A DNA stretch of 64,000 nt. Origin: JARFQH01 sp963825595 (lineage in GTDB: Bacteria; Desulfobacterota; Desulfobacteria; Desulfobacterales; SG8-13). Of this stretch, positions 49,950-57,816 are shown piece by piece. The position numbers and the translations under genes were made by a program. The stretch is from positions 1-64,000 of the forward strand of contig CAWGUE010000030.1 in the NCBI GenBank assembly GCA_963825595.1, given 5' to 3'. The number at the start of each line of letters is the position of its first letter. The first letter of the stretch is position 1. A model generated the notes under the pieces. The model did not search any database, had not been told where the DNA came from, and saw only the letters and a program-made list of their open reading frames with translations.

Positions 49950-50213
49950 GTGTGCCTCCCGGTAAAACGGCCATTCGCTTGTTGCGCGGCCTCAAATAGC
50001 ATATTTTCTGAGGGTTATGCGCACACGCCAGTTGGCCATTTCCTCCAATGCCATCGGGCTGCGGCAGGTTCATATTCAGGACGGTTCAAGTCGCGACGTT
50101 TTGTTTGCTTCTGCCGCTAACCCCAAACACATCCGCGGGGAACAAATGCAGTATTATGACCGTAATAAGGCCAATTAAAGGTGGGTCAAATTCAGCTGTT
50201 ATGAAAGAGGGTC

Positions 50214-50636
50214 TCAATTGATTATAATGGTTAATTGCTCTGCATCACTACTGACCGAAAATACCTTGATCGGGTTCGGGGCCGGACCAAAAATGTTTTT
50301 GCCGTTCAAGTCGTAAGTGGATTTGTTAACGCTGCAGCATTGCACTGTGGCGGTTTCGGGTACCGGATCCAATCGCCGATGCCCCAGGTGCGTGCAACGG
50401 TTATGAAAAGCGTGGTACTGACCATCATCCCCGGCAATCACAAGTATCCGCAGCGGCAGGTTGCCTCCTTCGAGGCGGATCGCACCGCCTTTTTCCTTTA
50501 ATTCAGGCGTTTTTGTTAGATCGATCGTCAGTTTACCATCAGAATATTGCCAACAATCTGGATGCGCTGGTTTCGAAGTCAATGGCAAACCGAAGATTCT
50601 TTGAAAAATATTGCGTTTTAAAAATTTAATTTCCAT
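50214..50636 (-). CDS. Rieske-type [2Fe-2S] protein with substituted ligand
   Basis: A 140-residue protein with the first Rieske box RCTHLGHRR (Cys81, His83) and a second box VQCCSVNKSTYDLNG, where the expected C-x-x-H is C101-S-V-N104. The flanking GPAPNPIKVF segment is typical of the fold. The missing second histidine would leave a 3-ligand site, unless another residue serves. GGAAGCGAGGC before ATG 50636 is a ribosome site. No partner oxygenase or cytochrome is next to it. Confidence 0.75.
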   Translation of the reverse strand: MEIKFLKRNIFQRIFGLPLTSKPAHPDCWQYSDGKLTIDLTKTPELKEKGGAIRLEGGNLPLRILVIAGDDGQYHAFHNRCTHLGHRRLDPVPETATVQCCSVNKSTYDLNGKNIFGPAPNPIKVFSVSSDAEQLTIIIN

Positions 50637-51229
50637 GCCTCGCTTCCTTTAAATCGTTTGTTTGCCTTTAATTCTTGGCGTATGACCGTGTCGAATACCT
50701 ATCTCGTGTCCATCCATAAATGGCCTTTTTTCCTCTGGGTCCCGCCATGTGCGGGATGCGGCCTTGCACAAAGAAAAAAATTCACATTTATGAATGGGAC
50801 ACTCTGTAATGCCTTTAGCGACCCGCGGATGGGCACTATCTAAGCAACTCGCTATAATTATAATGGATATGACTTATGTGGAATGGATTTAACTCAATCG
50901 CCGCCCCATTGTCAAACCCTCGTCCCAATATTCAACGTGTCGCATTCGCCCACTCTGGATTCATTTTGAATGAATCCTAATTTGAGCGATTGTCGAGGTA
51001 GCCGCAGATACAAGGAAGATGCCGTTCCGCCACCGTCGGCTATGCGGGACGGCATATGACGCCGTAGATGCGGTAAGATCGGCAATCCCGAAGGGTTTCA
51101 AATTTTTAAAATCAAAACCGCCGCAATCAACGAAAAATAAAACTAATCCCATTTTTTAAAATTGAAACGCTCAATTTAGATTAAAGTTTAATCCGGACAT
51201 GCCGATAGATACCTCTGAGAGGTAAGACC
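50637..51229. other. Intergenic region with repeat copy D
   Basis: Apart from the palindromic element at 50703-50839, no gene or clear promoter is visible. Confidence 0.5.
50703..50839. repeat. MITE-like palindromic element, copy D (short form)
   Basis: It runs from CGTGTCCATC to GATGGGCACTATC and keeps the terminal and inner arms but lost most of the GC-rich core, leaving CCCGCCATGTGCGGG. At 137 bases it is about 65 bases shorter than copies A-C, a clean internal deletion form. Confidence 0.8.
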
Positions 51230-51460
51230 ATGAGTGGACCTGTCAATCAGATCGATAATGTTTTAGGTGCCGCAAGTTACCAAAGGCTCCAACCCAAATC
51301 TGCCGCTGAACCTGCTTCCGTCGCAAACAAAGATACTGCCCAAACCTCCTCCAGATACATTATTGCTGACAATTCAATTGTTTATGAAAGATACGATCGT
51401 CACGGCAAGTTAATATCCAGGGTTCCATGGACCGCTCATCCCATTGATGAAAAAGCATAA
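51230..51460 (+). CDS. Small hypothetical protein (76 residues)
   Basis: MSGPVNQIDNVLGAASYQRL begins a low-complexity start, followed by IVYERYDRHGKLISRVPW, a short motif that recalls small conserved proteins of Desulfobacterota associated with flagellar or regulatory genes, though I cannot name the family. GAGAGGTAAG precedes the ATG. No flagellar gene is nearby. Confidence 0.5.
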   Translation: MSGPVNQIDNVLGAASYQRLQPKSAAEPASVANKDTAQTSSRYIIADNSIVYERYDRHGKLISRVPWTAHPIDEKA

Positions 51461-51860
51461 CCTGTCTATTCCCCGACACCGCAGCAAGTTATTTCGATAG
51501 AATTTCAAGAATTTACATCTCCCACTAAAACTGCAGTTCACCTCCAATCAATCATAACCTTTTGGTAGGTGAACGGTCACCAAGCTTTTCATCGTCGCAG
51601 GGTGGAAAGGTGTTTTATTGCATCATATTGTCTCAAATGAAAATCATTTATTCTCGATTTTTAACCGTACTTCACCATCGCCAATTCAGATGAAAATTAT
51701 GGATACCATATCGCTCTAAAGGGATCATGACAACGTGATCCCTTGCCAAACCTGGCGGAAACGGGATGGAAACCGGCACCTCCCCTGAAATCACCCCCTC
51801 GCCTGCACATCGCAAGCATTCATAAAAGCCAACCGCGCCGTGTTCACGGCACGGCCACGG
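51461..51860. other. Intergenic region
   Basis: No gene seen between the convergent small protein and ubiE. Confidence 0.4.
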
Positions 51861-52667
51861 TCACTTTTGCGCCAGATGAATCACGGCAATACCGTTGGTC
51901 AGGCGACGCCAGGTCACATGCTTGAAGCCGATGTTTGTCAGAATTTCCTTCAGTTCTTCCGGCAAGGGAAACATTCGTATCGATTCCGGAAGATGTGTAT
52001 AGGCCGCACGGGACCCGGCCAGGGCCTGGCCCAGCAAGGGCATGATATGAAAGGAGTAGAAATCGTAGAGCTTGCAGAAAAACGGGTTTTCAGGCTTGGA
52101 AAACTCGAGACACATCATCTGACCGCCCGGTTTCAGCACACGCAGAATTTCGCTGAATCCCTGTTCCATATGGGTCACATTGCGTATTCCGAACCCCACC
52201 ATGGTCGCATCGAAGTGGTCGGCTGGAAAAGAAACCCACTCTGCGTTGCCCTGCACGTATTGAATCTGATTTCTGATCTCGCTATTGGTTTTTTTATAAC
52301 GGCCGGCGTCGAGCATGGCCCTGTTAATGTCGTACACCGTCACTTGTCCGTTTGGCCCGACCCGCCGTTTGGCTAAAATGGCCAAATCGCCAGTGCCTCC
52401 GCACACATCGAGCACCCTGTTGCCAGATTTTAGACTCATCAAAGCTATCGCTTTTCTTTTCCAGAGGTAATGGATACCGAAGCTCAAAAGGGTGTTCATA
52501 AAATCATACTGGCGGGCGACCGAGTTGAAATGGCGCAATACCCACTGGGTCTTTTCATCTTCAGGCACCTTCTGAAAACCATAATTGGCCAATTTCTCTC
52601 GACGAATCTTTTCGTCGTAATGATACTGCCGGTCCTTTTCATCACCCCATTCGTTTGTAAAAACCAT
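51861..52667 (-). CDS. ubiE: UbiE/MenG-family quinone methyltransferase
   Basis: A SAM-dependent methyltransferase of about 268 residues. VLDVCGGTGDLAI is SAM motif I, VYDINRAML motif II and LRVLKPGGQMMCLEFSKPEN the UbiE signature; FNSVARQYDFMNTLLSFG is the N-terminal signature. In an anaerobe it would methylate demethylmenaquinone. It starts at ATG 52667 or GTG 52673. A short N-terminal extension (WGDEKDRQYHYDEKIR) is unusual. It stands alone. Confidence 0.9.
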   Translation of the reverse strand: MVFTNEWGDEKDRQYHYDEKIRREKLANYGFQKVPEDEKTQWVLRHFNSVARQYDFMNTLLSFGIHYLWKRKAIALMSLKSGNRVLDVCGGTGDLAILAKRRVGPNGQVTVYDINRAMLDAGRYKKTNSEIRNQIQYVQGNAEWVSFPADHFDATMVGFGIRNVTHMEQGFSEILRVLKPGGQMMCLEFSKPENPFFCKLYDFYSFHIMPLLGQALAGSRAAYTHLPESIRMFPLPEELKEILTNIGFKHVTWRRLTNGIAVIHLAQK

Positions 52668-52825
52668 TATCACACGTACCCCTTTCCGTTTGACCCGCCT
52701 CTATTATTAGAATTTTCTAACTCTTATAAAATTTTTTCGCGCGTGACGCGCTGAACGGCCTATATCAAAACCGACTCGCAAGTACCAGTTTTATGGTGAA
52801 TTTCGGCCGACATTCATTCTTCATT

Positions 52826-53503
52826 TCAGGACAGCGCTTTCACGGTCAGCGACAACCCCATGGCGACCATCAGCAATCCGGCGATGATATCCGATTGACG
52901 CTGATAGCGACGGGCAAAGGCCATCACTCCGCTGCCGATGAGCAACAACCCCGGCAAGGTGCCGAGGCCGAAAACCGCCAGCATCAGCGCCCCTTGGAGG
53001 GGTGCACCGGCCGCAATCGCCCGGGAAAAGGCCGCGTATGAAAGCCCACAGGGCAGGAGCCCCATTAGAAGACCGGTAATGAACATTTCAAGCGCTTGTT
53101 GGTTGACGAAAGCCAGCCGAATGATCCGCCGGTAACCCGGCACCCTCTCCGGTGATGCCAGCCGCATCCATTGGGGCTGCTTGAAAATACCAAGTTGGCA
53201 GAGACCGAAATAGATTAAAAAAACTGCCGCCAAGAGCGATAAAGCCACCTGAACCCGAGCCACAGACCGCAGATAGTCGCCACCGGTTGCCGCTGAAATC
53301 ATGGTCAACCCAGCGCCGGCGCCCCCCATGAGGGCACCGATCCCGCTGTAGGTGACCAAACGCCCGACATGGTAATAAACGTGGGGAGAGAATCGGCCGG
53401 TGCGCCCCGGAAAAGCCACCACCAGCGGACCGCACATTCCAATACAGTGTCCCGTGCCGAGCAAACCCAAAAAAAGGAGCGATATCAGATCGATGTCATC
53501 CAT
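52826..53503 (-). CDS. TauE/DsbD_2-like six-TM membrane protein
   Basis: A 225-residue protein with six membrane segments. The N-terminal GTGHCIGMCGPLV and internal GLLPCGLSYAAFS motifs carry paired cysteines, as in the DsbD_2/heavy-metal transport-associated family annotated as sulfite exporter TauE/SafE. These proteins move reducing equivalents or copper for cytochrome oxidase and related copper proteins. It is divergent from the NosL operon 435 bases away, which supports a copper or thiol role by context. Confidence 0.8.
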   Translation of the reverse strand: MDDIDLISLLFLGLLGTGHCIGMCGPLVVAFPGRTGRFSPHVYYHVGRLVTYSGIGALMGGAGAGLTMISAATGGDYLRSVARVQVALSLLAAVFLIYFGLCQLGIFKQPQWMRLASPERVPGYRRIIRLAFVNQQALEMFITGLLMGLLPCGLSYAAFSRAIAAGAPLQGALMLAVFGLGTLPGLLLIGSGVMAFARRYQRQSDIIAGLLMVAMGLSLTVKALS

Positions 53504-53938
53504 GACAGCATTCGATATAGAACAATTAGCATTGACAGTCCATGTGAATTTCCTTTACTTGTAGCCTAACTGAGCGAAAGTCGAGGCTTGTCCGCCTCCG
53601 GCGAGGATGCCCCGAATTCAAGGCATCAAGGGTAAAGCCGTATTCGTATACTGCGAACCCTTAATAACGAAGGAGATGGGGCATCATCGGCTGTCCCGCA
53701 GGGTAAACAAAGCGGGATTAAAAATAGAAAATTACATCTCACCATGGGAAAAGTTAATAAATGACCTATCTATTTAAATATTGCATTAAAAATAAAATAT
53801 ATAAAAACTTATTCCGTTTTGTTTACGATCATTTAGGGTAGTAGCATCATGAAGCTAAAGGCGTCGAGCCTTCATCCACCAAAGCATTCTGCAGATGCGA
53901 ACATTGAAGAAGTTACCCATCCGCAAAGGAGACCGGCG
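53504..53938. other. Divergent intergenic region
   Basis: It lies between the TauE/DsbD_2-like gene and the nosL operon. The nosL frame is open from 53849, but the GGAGA-preceded ATG at 53939 is better. No other gene seen. Confidence 0.4.
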
Positions 53939-54502
53939 ATGTCCAATGGTATCCGGACCTGCATGCGGCTTTCGGTCGTAATCTGCCTGACGGCGGTGAC
54001 AGTCCTGCTCCTTTTCAACCCCTCCTGGGCGGCCGACCCCGGGAAGGGCCCCGCACCCGGCCGAGAAGCGCTGGACCAGAAAGGTCGGATGCAGATCGGA
54101 GTTCAGGATCGTTGCCCCGTATGCGGTATGAGAGTAGCCGAGTATGTTAGATTCTCCAGTGCAATCCAGCTCTCGGACGAAACAACCTACTATTTTTGCA
54201 GTTGCGGCTGTATGCTGCGCGCCTGGTTGCACCCGGACATTTTTCTGGCAGCGTCCAGGGGCGAACTGAAAACGCCGGTGGTTAGGGAATATTTCACCGG
54301 TGATCAGCTGGATGGGCGGGCCGTGTCCTGGGTGGCCGGCTCCGATGTCATCGGACCCATGGGCCCGGCGATGGTCCCCGTAAAAGGTGATCCGGCGCTG
54401 GAAGCGTTTAAACGGCGGCACGGCGGCACGGCAGTATTTTTACTGGAAGAACTAGACCCTGACAAATGGTTTGCGATCACCGGTCGAAAAGCAGCCAAAT
54501 GA
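53939..54502 (+). CDS. NosL-family copper-binding protein
   Basis: A 187-residue exported protein. The start 53939 is chosen because AAAGGAGA lies 9 bases upstream; a signal peptide (MRLSVVICLTAVTVLLLF, cut near SWAAD) follows. CPVCGM (Cys59, Cys62) and YFCSCGCMLRAWLHP are the NosL metal sites. NosL delivers copper to periplasmic enzymes such as N2O reductase, but no nosZ is in the window. Its stop overlaps the permease start (ATGA), so the four genes to 57,362 form one operon. Confidence 0.85.
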   Translation: MSNGIRTCMRLSVVICLTAVTVLLLFNPSWAADPGKGPAPGREALDQKGRMQIGVQDRCPVCGMRVAEYVRFSSAIQLSDETTYYFCSCGCMLRAWLHPDIFLAASRGELKTPVVREYFTGDQLDGRAVSWVAGSDVIGPMGPAMVPVKGDPALEAFKRRHGGTAVFLLEELDPDKWFAITGRKAAK

Positions 54503-55644
54503 GCATTCCTTTTCTGCGCCCGCTGTTTTTCTGGGCCGTGCGTGATTTGAGGCGCCGGCCGTTGGAAAGCTGCCTGCTCACCGCGGCCCTAATGTTCACC
54601 GTCGCACTCACCGCCACGCCACTGCTATTCACCCAGGCGGCGAAAACCACCTGGATTAAAATTCTCGATGACGCGCCCTCTCTTGTGATCCGGGGGTTCA
54701 ATGCCATGGGGTGGGTGCCTATCCCCGCCGAAGAATCGGTCAACATCGTCAAAAACGTTACGGGAGTCACCGCTGCCCGTGCCCGGGTATGGGGACACGT
54801 TGCCGGACCGTCGGGACTGCTAACCGTGATCGGAGTTGATCCCGACCGGCCGCCGCCATGGACGACCATATTACCGGGCAAGGGGGAGGTCGTGGTTGGT
54901 GCGGGCATCGAAAGCGATCGCACTGTGACCGATTTGACCGTTACCGGCCAGAACACGGCGACCCTGCGGGTAATCGGTCGATTTCATGCAACTACCGACC
55001 TGCCAGTGAATAATGCCGTGCTGGTCAATATCGAAGACGCGCACGCCCTCCTGGGAATTCCGTCCGGGTATGCCAGCGATCTGGCAATCGATGTCTTCAA
55101 TCCGATCGAAGAAGCCGCAATCCTACCCGATCTGGCCGCGGCACTTCCCCGACCGGTGCGGATAACCACCCGAACGGAAACCATCGGTATACACACCGCC
55201 GGGCTTGCGCGCCGGGGCGGCATGGCCACTGCGACCCTCGTTCCGGCACTGCTGGCACTCTGCCTGCTGGTAATGGTTACTGTCAGGGAAAGACTCGGCC
55301 GCCACTTTGAAATCGGACTGCTCAAGGCCCTCGGCTGGACCACCGGCGACATCGTCTCCCTGCAAGTTCTGAGAGCCGTATCAATCAGTGTCACCGCCAT
55401 AACCGGCGGTATGCTCGTTGCTTTCATTCTGGTATACCGGCACAGCACGCATTGGCCAGCCCTCTTCTACCCGGATTGGCAAAGTCTTCCATCCCAATTG
55501 TCATTTAATCCACTCGACCTCGCTCTGCCCCTTTTTGAAGCAACCGGACTGGTTGTACTGCCGTTTCTGGCCGCAACGACTGCTACGGTGCTCCACGCTG
55601 CCGTTTCCGATCCCGGGGATATGCTCGAGAGGACCAATTTTTAA
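54499..55644 (+). CDS. ABC transporter permease (FtsX/MacB-like)
   Basis: A 381-residue protein with an N-terminal membrane helix (LESCLLTAALMFTVALTATPL), a large outside domain of about 200 residues (GVDPDRPPPW, DAHALLGIPSGYASDLAID) and three C-terminal membrane segments with GLLKALGWTTGDIV, the FtsX-fold coupling helix. It pairs with the ATPase directly downstream (no gap). Such systems export, or mechanically extract, lipoproteins or peptides. Here it sits with a NosL protein. Confidence 0.85.
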   Translation: MSIPFLRPLFFWAVRDLRRRPLESCLLTAALMFTVALTATPLLFTQAAKTTWIKILDDAPSLVIRGFNAMGWVPIPAEESVNIVKNVTGVTAARARVWGHVAGPSGLLTVIGVDPDRPPPWTTILPGKGEVVVGAGIESDRTVTDLTVTGQNTATLRVIGRFHATTDLPVNNAVLVNIEDAHALLGIPSGYASDLAIDVFNPIEEAAILPDLAAALPRPVRITTRTETIGIHTAGLARRGGMATATLVPALLALCLLVMVTVRERLGRHFEIGLLKALGWTTGDIVSLQVLRAVSISVTAITGGMLVAFILVYRHSTHWPALFYPDWQSLPSQLSFNPLDLALPLFEATGLVVLPFLAATTATVLHAAVSDPGDMLERTNF

Positions 55645-56328
55645 ATGAACCGGGGGCTCGAATGCCATAAACTATCTTTGTTCCGCCGGTCGCCGGATGG
55701 ACAGGAAAAACGGATTCTGAACGACCTCAATGCCACATTTCCCGCCGGGCAATTAGCGGTCATCGCCGGAGAAACCGGAGCTGGAAAAAGTACGCTGCTG
55801 CACGTGTTGGCCGGACTGCTGCGACCGACGCAGGGCGTCGTATTGGCCGATGGCGATCCGGTATCCCGCTGGGTGAGTGCCCATCGCGATCGCTGGCGGC
55901 GCAGGGTCGGTATCGTTTTTCAGTCCGATCGGCTGATCAGTGACTTGAGTGCCATGGAGAACGTCTTTTTGCCTCTCGTGCCCCGGGGGTACAGCCTTAC
56001 CAAGTGTCGGCAATTAGCCGTTGAAGCCTTAAGTCGTCTGGAGGCCGATAGGTTGGCCCCTGACACCGCTGGCAAACTATCCGGCGGCGAACGCCAACTG
56101 GTAGCGATTGCGCGGGCGCTGGTTTCGCAGCCGTCGTTTCTCCTGGTCGACGAACCGACGGCCCACCAGGATCGGGAAAGGGCCGCTGCCGTTATGGACA
56201 CGCTATTGGCAGAAGCGGCAGCGGGTGCTGCCGTCATTGTTACCGCCCATGACGCGCGCATACTGACATCCGGCATCACCTGCCATCGCTATCAACTGGA
56301 GTGCGGTCGCCTGAGGATGACGGGATGA
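55645..56328 (+). CDS. ABC transporter ATP-binding protein (LolD/MacB-like)
   Basis: A 227-residue ATPase. GETGAGKST (Walker A), LSGGERQLVAIARAL (signature), LLVDEPTAHQD (Walker B) and VTAHDARI (switch His) are all intact. It is of the LolD/FtsE type that powers FtsX-like permeases. It starts at the codon after the permease stop and its stop overlaps the next start (ATGA), giving a tightly coupled operon. Confidence 0.95.
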   Translation: MNRGLECHKLSLFRRSPDGQEKRILNDLNATFPAGQLAVIAGETGAGKSTLLHVLAGLLRPTQGVVLADGDPVSRWVSAHRDRWRRRVGIVFQSDRLISDLSAMENVFLPLVPRGYSLTKCRQLAVEALSRLEADRLAPDTAGKLSGGERQLVAIARALVSQPSFLLVDEPTAHQDRERAAAVMDTLLAEAAAGAAVIVTAHDARILTSGITCHRYQLECGRLRMTG

Positions 56329-57362
56329 TTTGGCACCCGCTGCTTCTGACCACGCTTATCGTACAAATGTCTGGTCTTCTTTTGCTCGCGGCAGCGGCCT
56401 GGACGGCATTCAGGGTCGTTGGCGAGTGGAAACCGGCATCCGCAGGCCGAGAACAGCTCACCCTCGAAATCAAGTACGAAGCCGCCGCCCTGCAAACCCG
56501 CTGGGCCCTGGGCCTGTATATCTTTTCGGATTTCCTTCTGATTGTCGGAATCACCAACGTTTATCCTGATCTGATTCCCGGCGCCATGTGCGGAACCGGG
56601 GTTATGCAGGCCATGAACAAAACCGGCAGTGGCTTTCTTATCCTCAACGGAATCTTACTGGCGGTCCTTCTGTACTGGAACGGGATTGAAACCCTCAATC
56701 GCAAACAAACAGACGTCCCGTTGAGCCTTCTCAGCGCCCGCCTGATTTTGCTGGCACTGCCGGCGGCAGTCGTTGCTTTCGGTCAGACCTTTCTTGCCGC
56801 CCTCGGCGTGGATGTACACCAGCCCGTAAACTGCTGTGCCGTCGTCTATAATCAATTTCGCACCATCGACGAGGCACATCGAATATCAGGACTCCCGGAT
56901 CGGTTCTGGATAGCGTCCTGGTCCATTATAGGCCTTCTGTTGCTCTGGGTGGCAGTTCAGCTCCGCCGGAGTCGACACGGTTCTTCACTGAAATGGAACG
57001 GTTTATTGACGATCGTATCGGCTCTATGGGTTGCGGTCTCGGCCGTCACCCTGGTCAACATCCTCTCAGCCTATCACTACGGTGTCCTTCAGCACCAGTG
57101 CCCCTGGTGCCTCTTTCTGCTGCAGCACGGAGCGGTGGGTTTTCCTTTGTTCGGTGCTCTGGCAGTGATTGTCTTTGAAGGCCTGGCAGCCTCCCTCCTG
57201 CCGGCGGCGGCCAGAAAAAAGCCGGCTGTTCTCCCGGCTGCGATTGACCGCGGTCGGACTGCTGCTGACCGGGTCCTCTCGGCTCTGGTTGTTTTCGTCA
57301 TACTGGCTGCGTTGCCGCCTGTTGTCTGGCGAATCCGTTTCGGCGTGTGGATGGGCGGCTGA
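56325..57362 (+). CDS. Multi-pass membrane protein with paired cysteines
   Basis: A 345-residue protein with about eight membrane segments. I chose ATG 56325 because it overlaps the ATPase stop. Cysteines occur in GAMCGTG, PVNCCAVVYNQF and QHQCPWCLFLL; the last CPWC resembles a redox-active or quinone-linked disulfide site like VKOR-type proteins, but the family is not known to me. As the last gene of the NosL-ABC operon it may reduce or receive the exported cargo. Confidence 0.65.
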   Translation: MIWHPLLLTTLIVQMSGLLLLAAAAWTAFRVVGEWKPASAGREQLTLEIKYEAAALQTRWALGLYIFSDFLLIVGITNVYPDLIPGAMCGTGVMQAMNKTGSGFLILNGILLAVLLYWNGIETLNRKQTDVPLSLLSARLILLALPAAVVAFGQTFLAALGVDVHQPVNCCAVVYNQFRTIDEAHRISGLPDRFWIASWSIIGLLLLWVAVQLRRSRHGSSLKWNGLLTIVSALWVAVSAVTLVNILSAYHYGVLQHQCPWCLFLLQHGAVGFPLFGALAVIVFEGLAASLLPAAARKKPAVLPAAIDRGRTAADRVLSALVVFVILAALPPVVWRIRFGVWMGG

Positions 57363-57440
57363 ACGACGCTCCGGCAGATTTTATACCGCGTTTCACAATT
57401 AGGTTCCCCAAAAAAAAAGAATTGCGGTATAATGATAGTA

Positions 57441-57475
57441 GAAAAAAAACGTTCGAATAACGGAACGTTTTTTTG
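57441..57475. terminator. A/T-flanked hairpin (bidirectional terminator type)
   Basis: AAAAAAACGTTC and GAACGTTTTTTT form a stem of up to 11 bp with loop GAATAACG. It terminates the NosL operon and is nearly identical to the hairpin at 24,750, including the TTGACAACC that follows. Confidence 0.75.
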
Positions 57476-57603
57476 ACAACCGCTTTGGTTCGGAGCCATC
57501 ATTGGGTCGTTGACTCTAAGACGAGCTAAAGTTTCTCGGCAATCGGTCAATAATATAAATAGGTCAAGGCTCGTTCACAGTCGCAAAAATGGGGATGCCG
57601 ATC

Positions 57604-57789
57604 ATGCCGGAACAACAGGTCAGTTATTGCAGACAGGAGATCATGTCAGTGTGCGCCGCCGGTAATGGAAACCAACAGAAGCACTGTCGTTTTTACGAAA
57701 AATCGAAGGCGTCTTCGCGCTGCATGTATTATGTGTTCGAGGAATACTGCGATTGCCTGCAAGCTCAAGTGATGGCACACGGGGGCTGA
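57604..57789 (+). CDS. Small Cys-rich protein
   Basis: A 61-residue protein with six cysteines in the pattern C-x10-C-x10-C-x12-C-x8-CDC; HCRFYEKSKASSRCMYYVFEEYCDC is the core, shown here in part. ATG 57604 follows GGGGA; the frame also opens at 57589. It is convergent with prkA2 and not in a known family. The spacing suggests a zinc or Fe-S fold. Confidence 0.5.
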   Translation: MPEQQVSYCRQEIMSVCAAGNGNQQKHCRFYEKSKASSRCMYYVFEEYCDCLQAQVMAHGG

Positions 57790-57816
57790 AACCGACCGAT
57801 CGGGAGGTGATTAAGA

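Noticed and set aside
2061..57410. Shared TTTTATACCGC...AATTAG string near 2,061 and 57,378 as a fourth repeat
   Set aside because: Only about 30 bases align with several mismatches; not enough above chance in AT-rich DNA.
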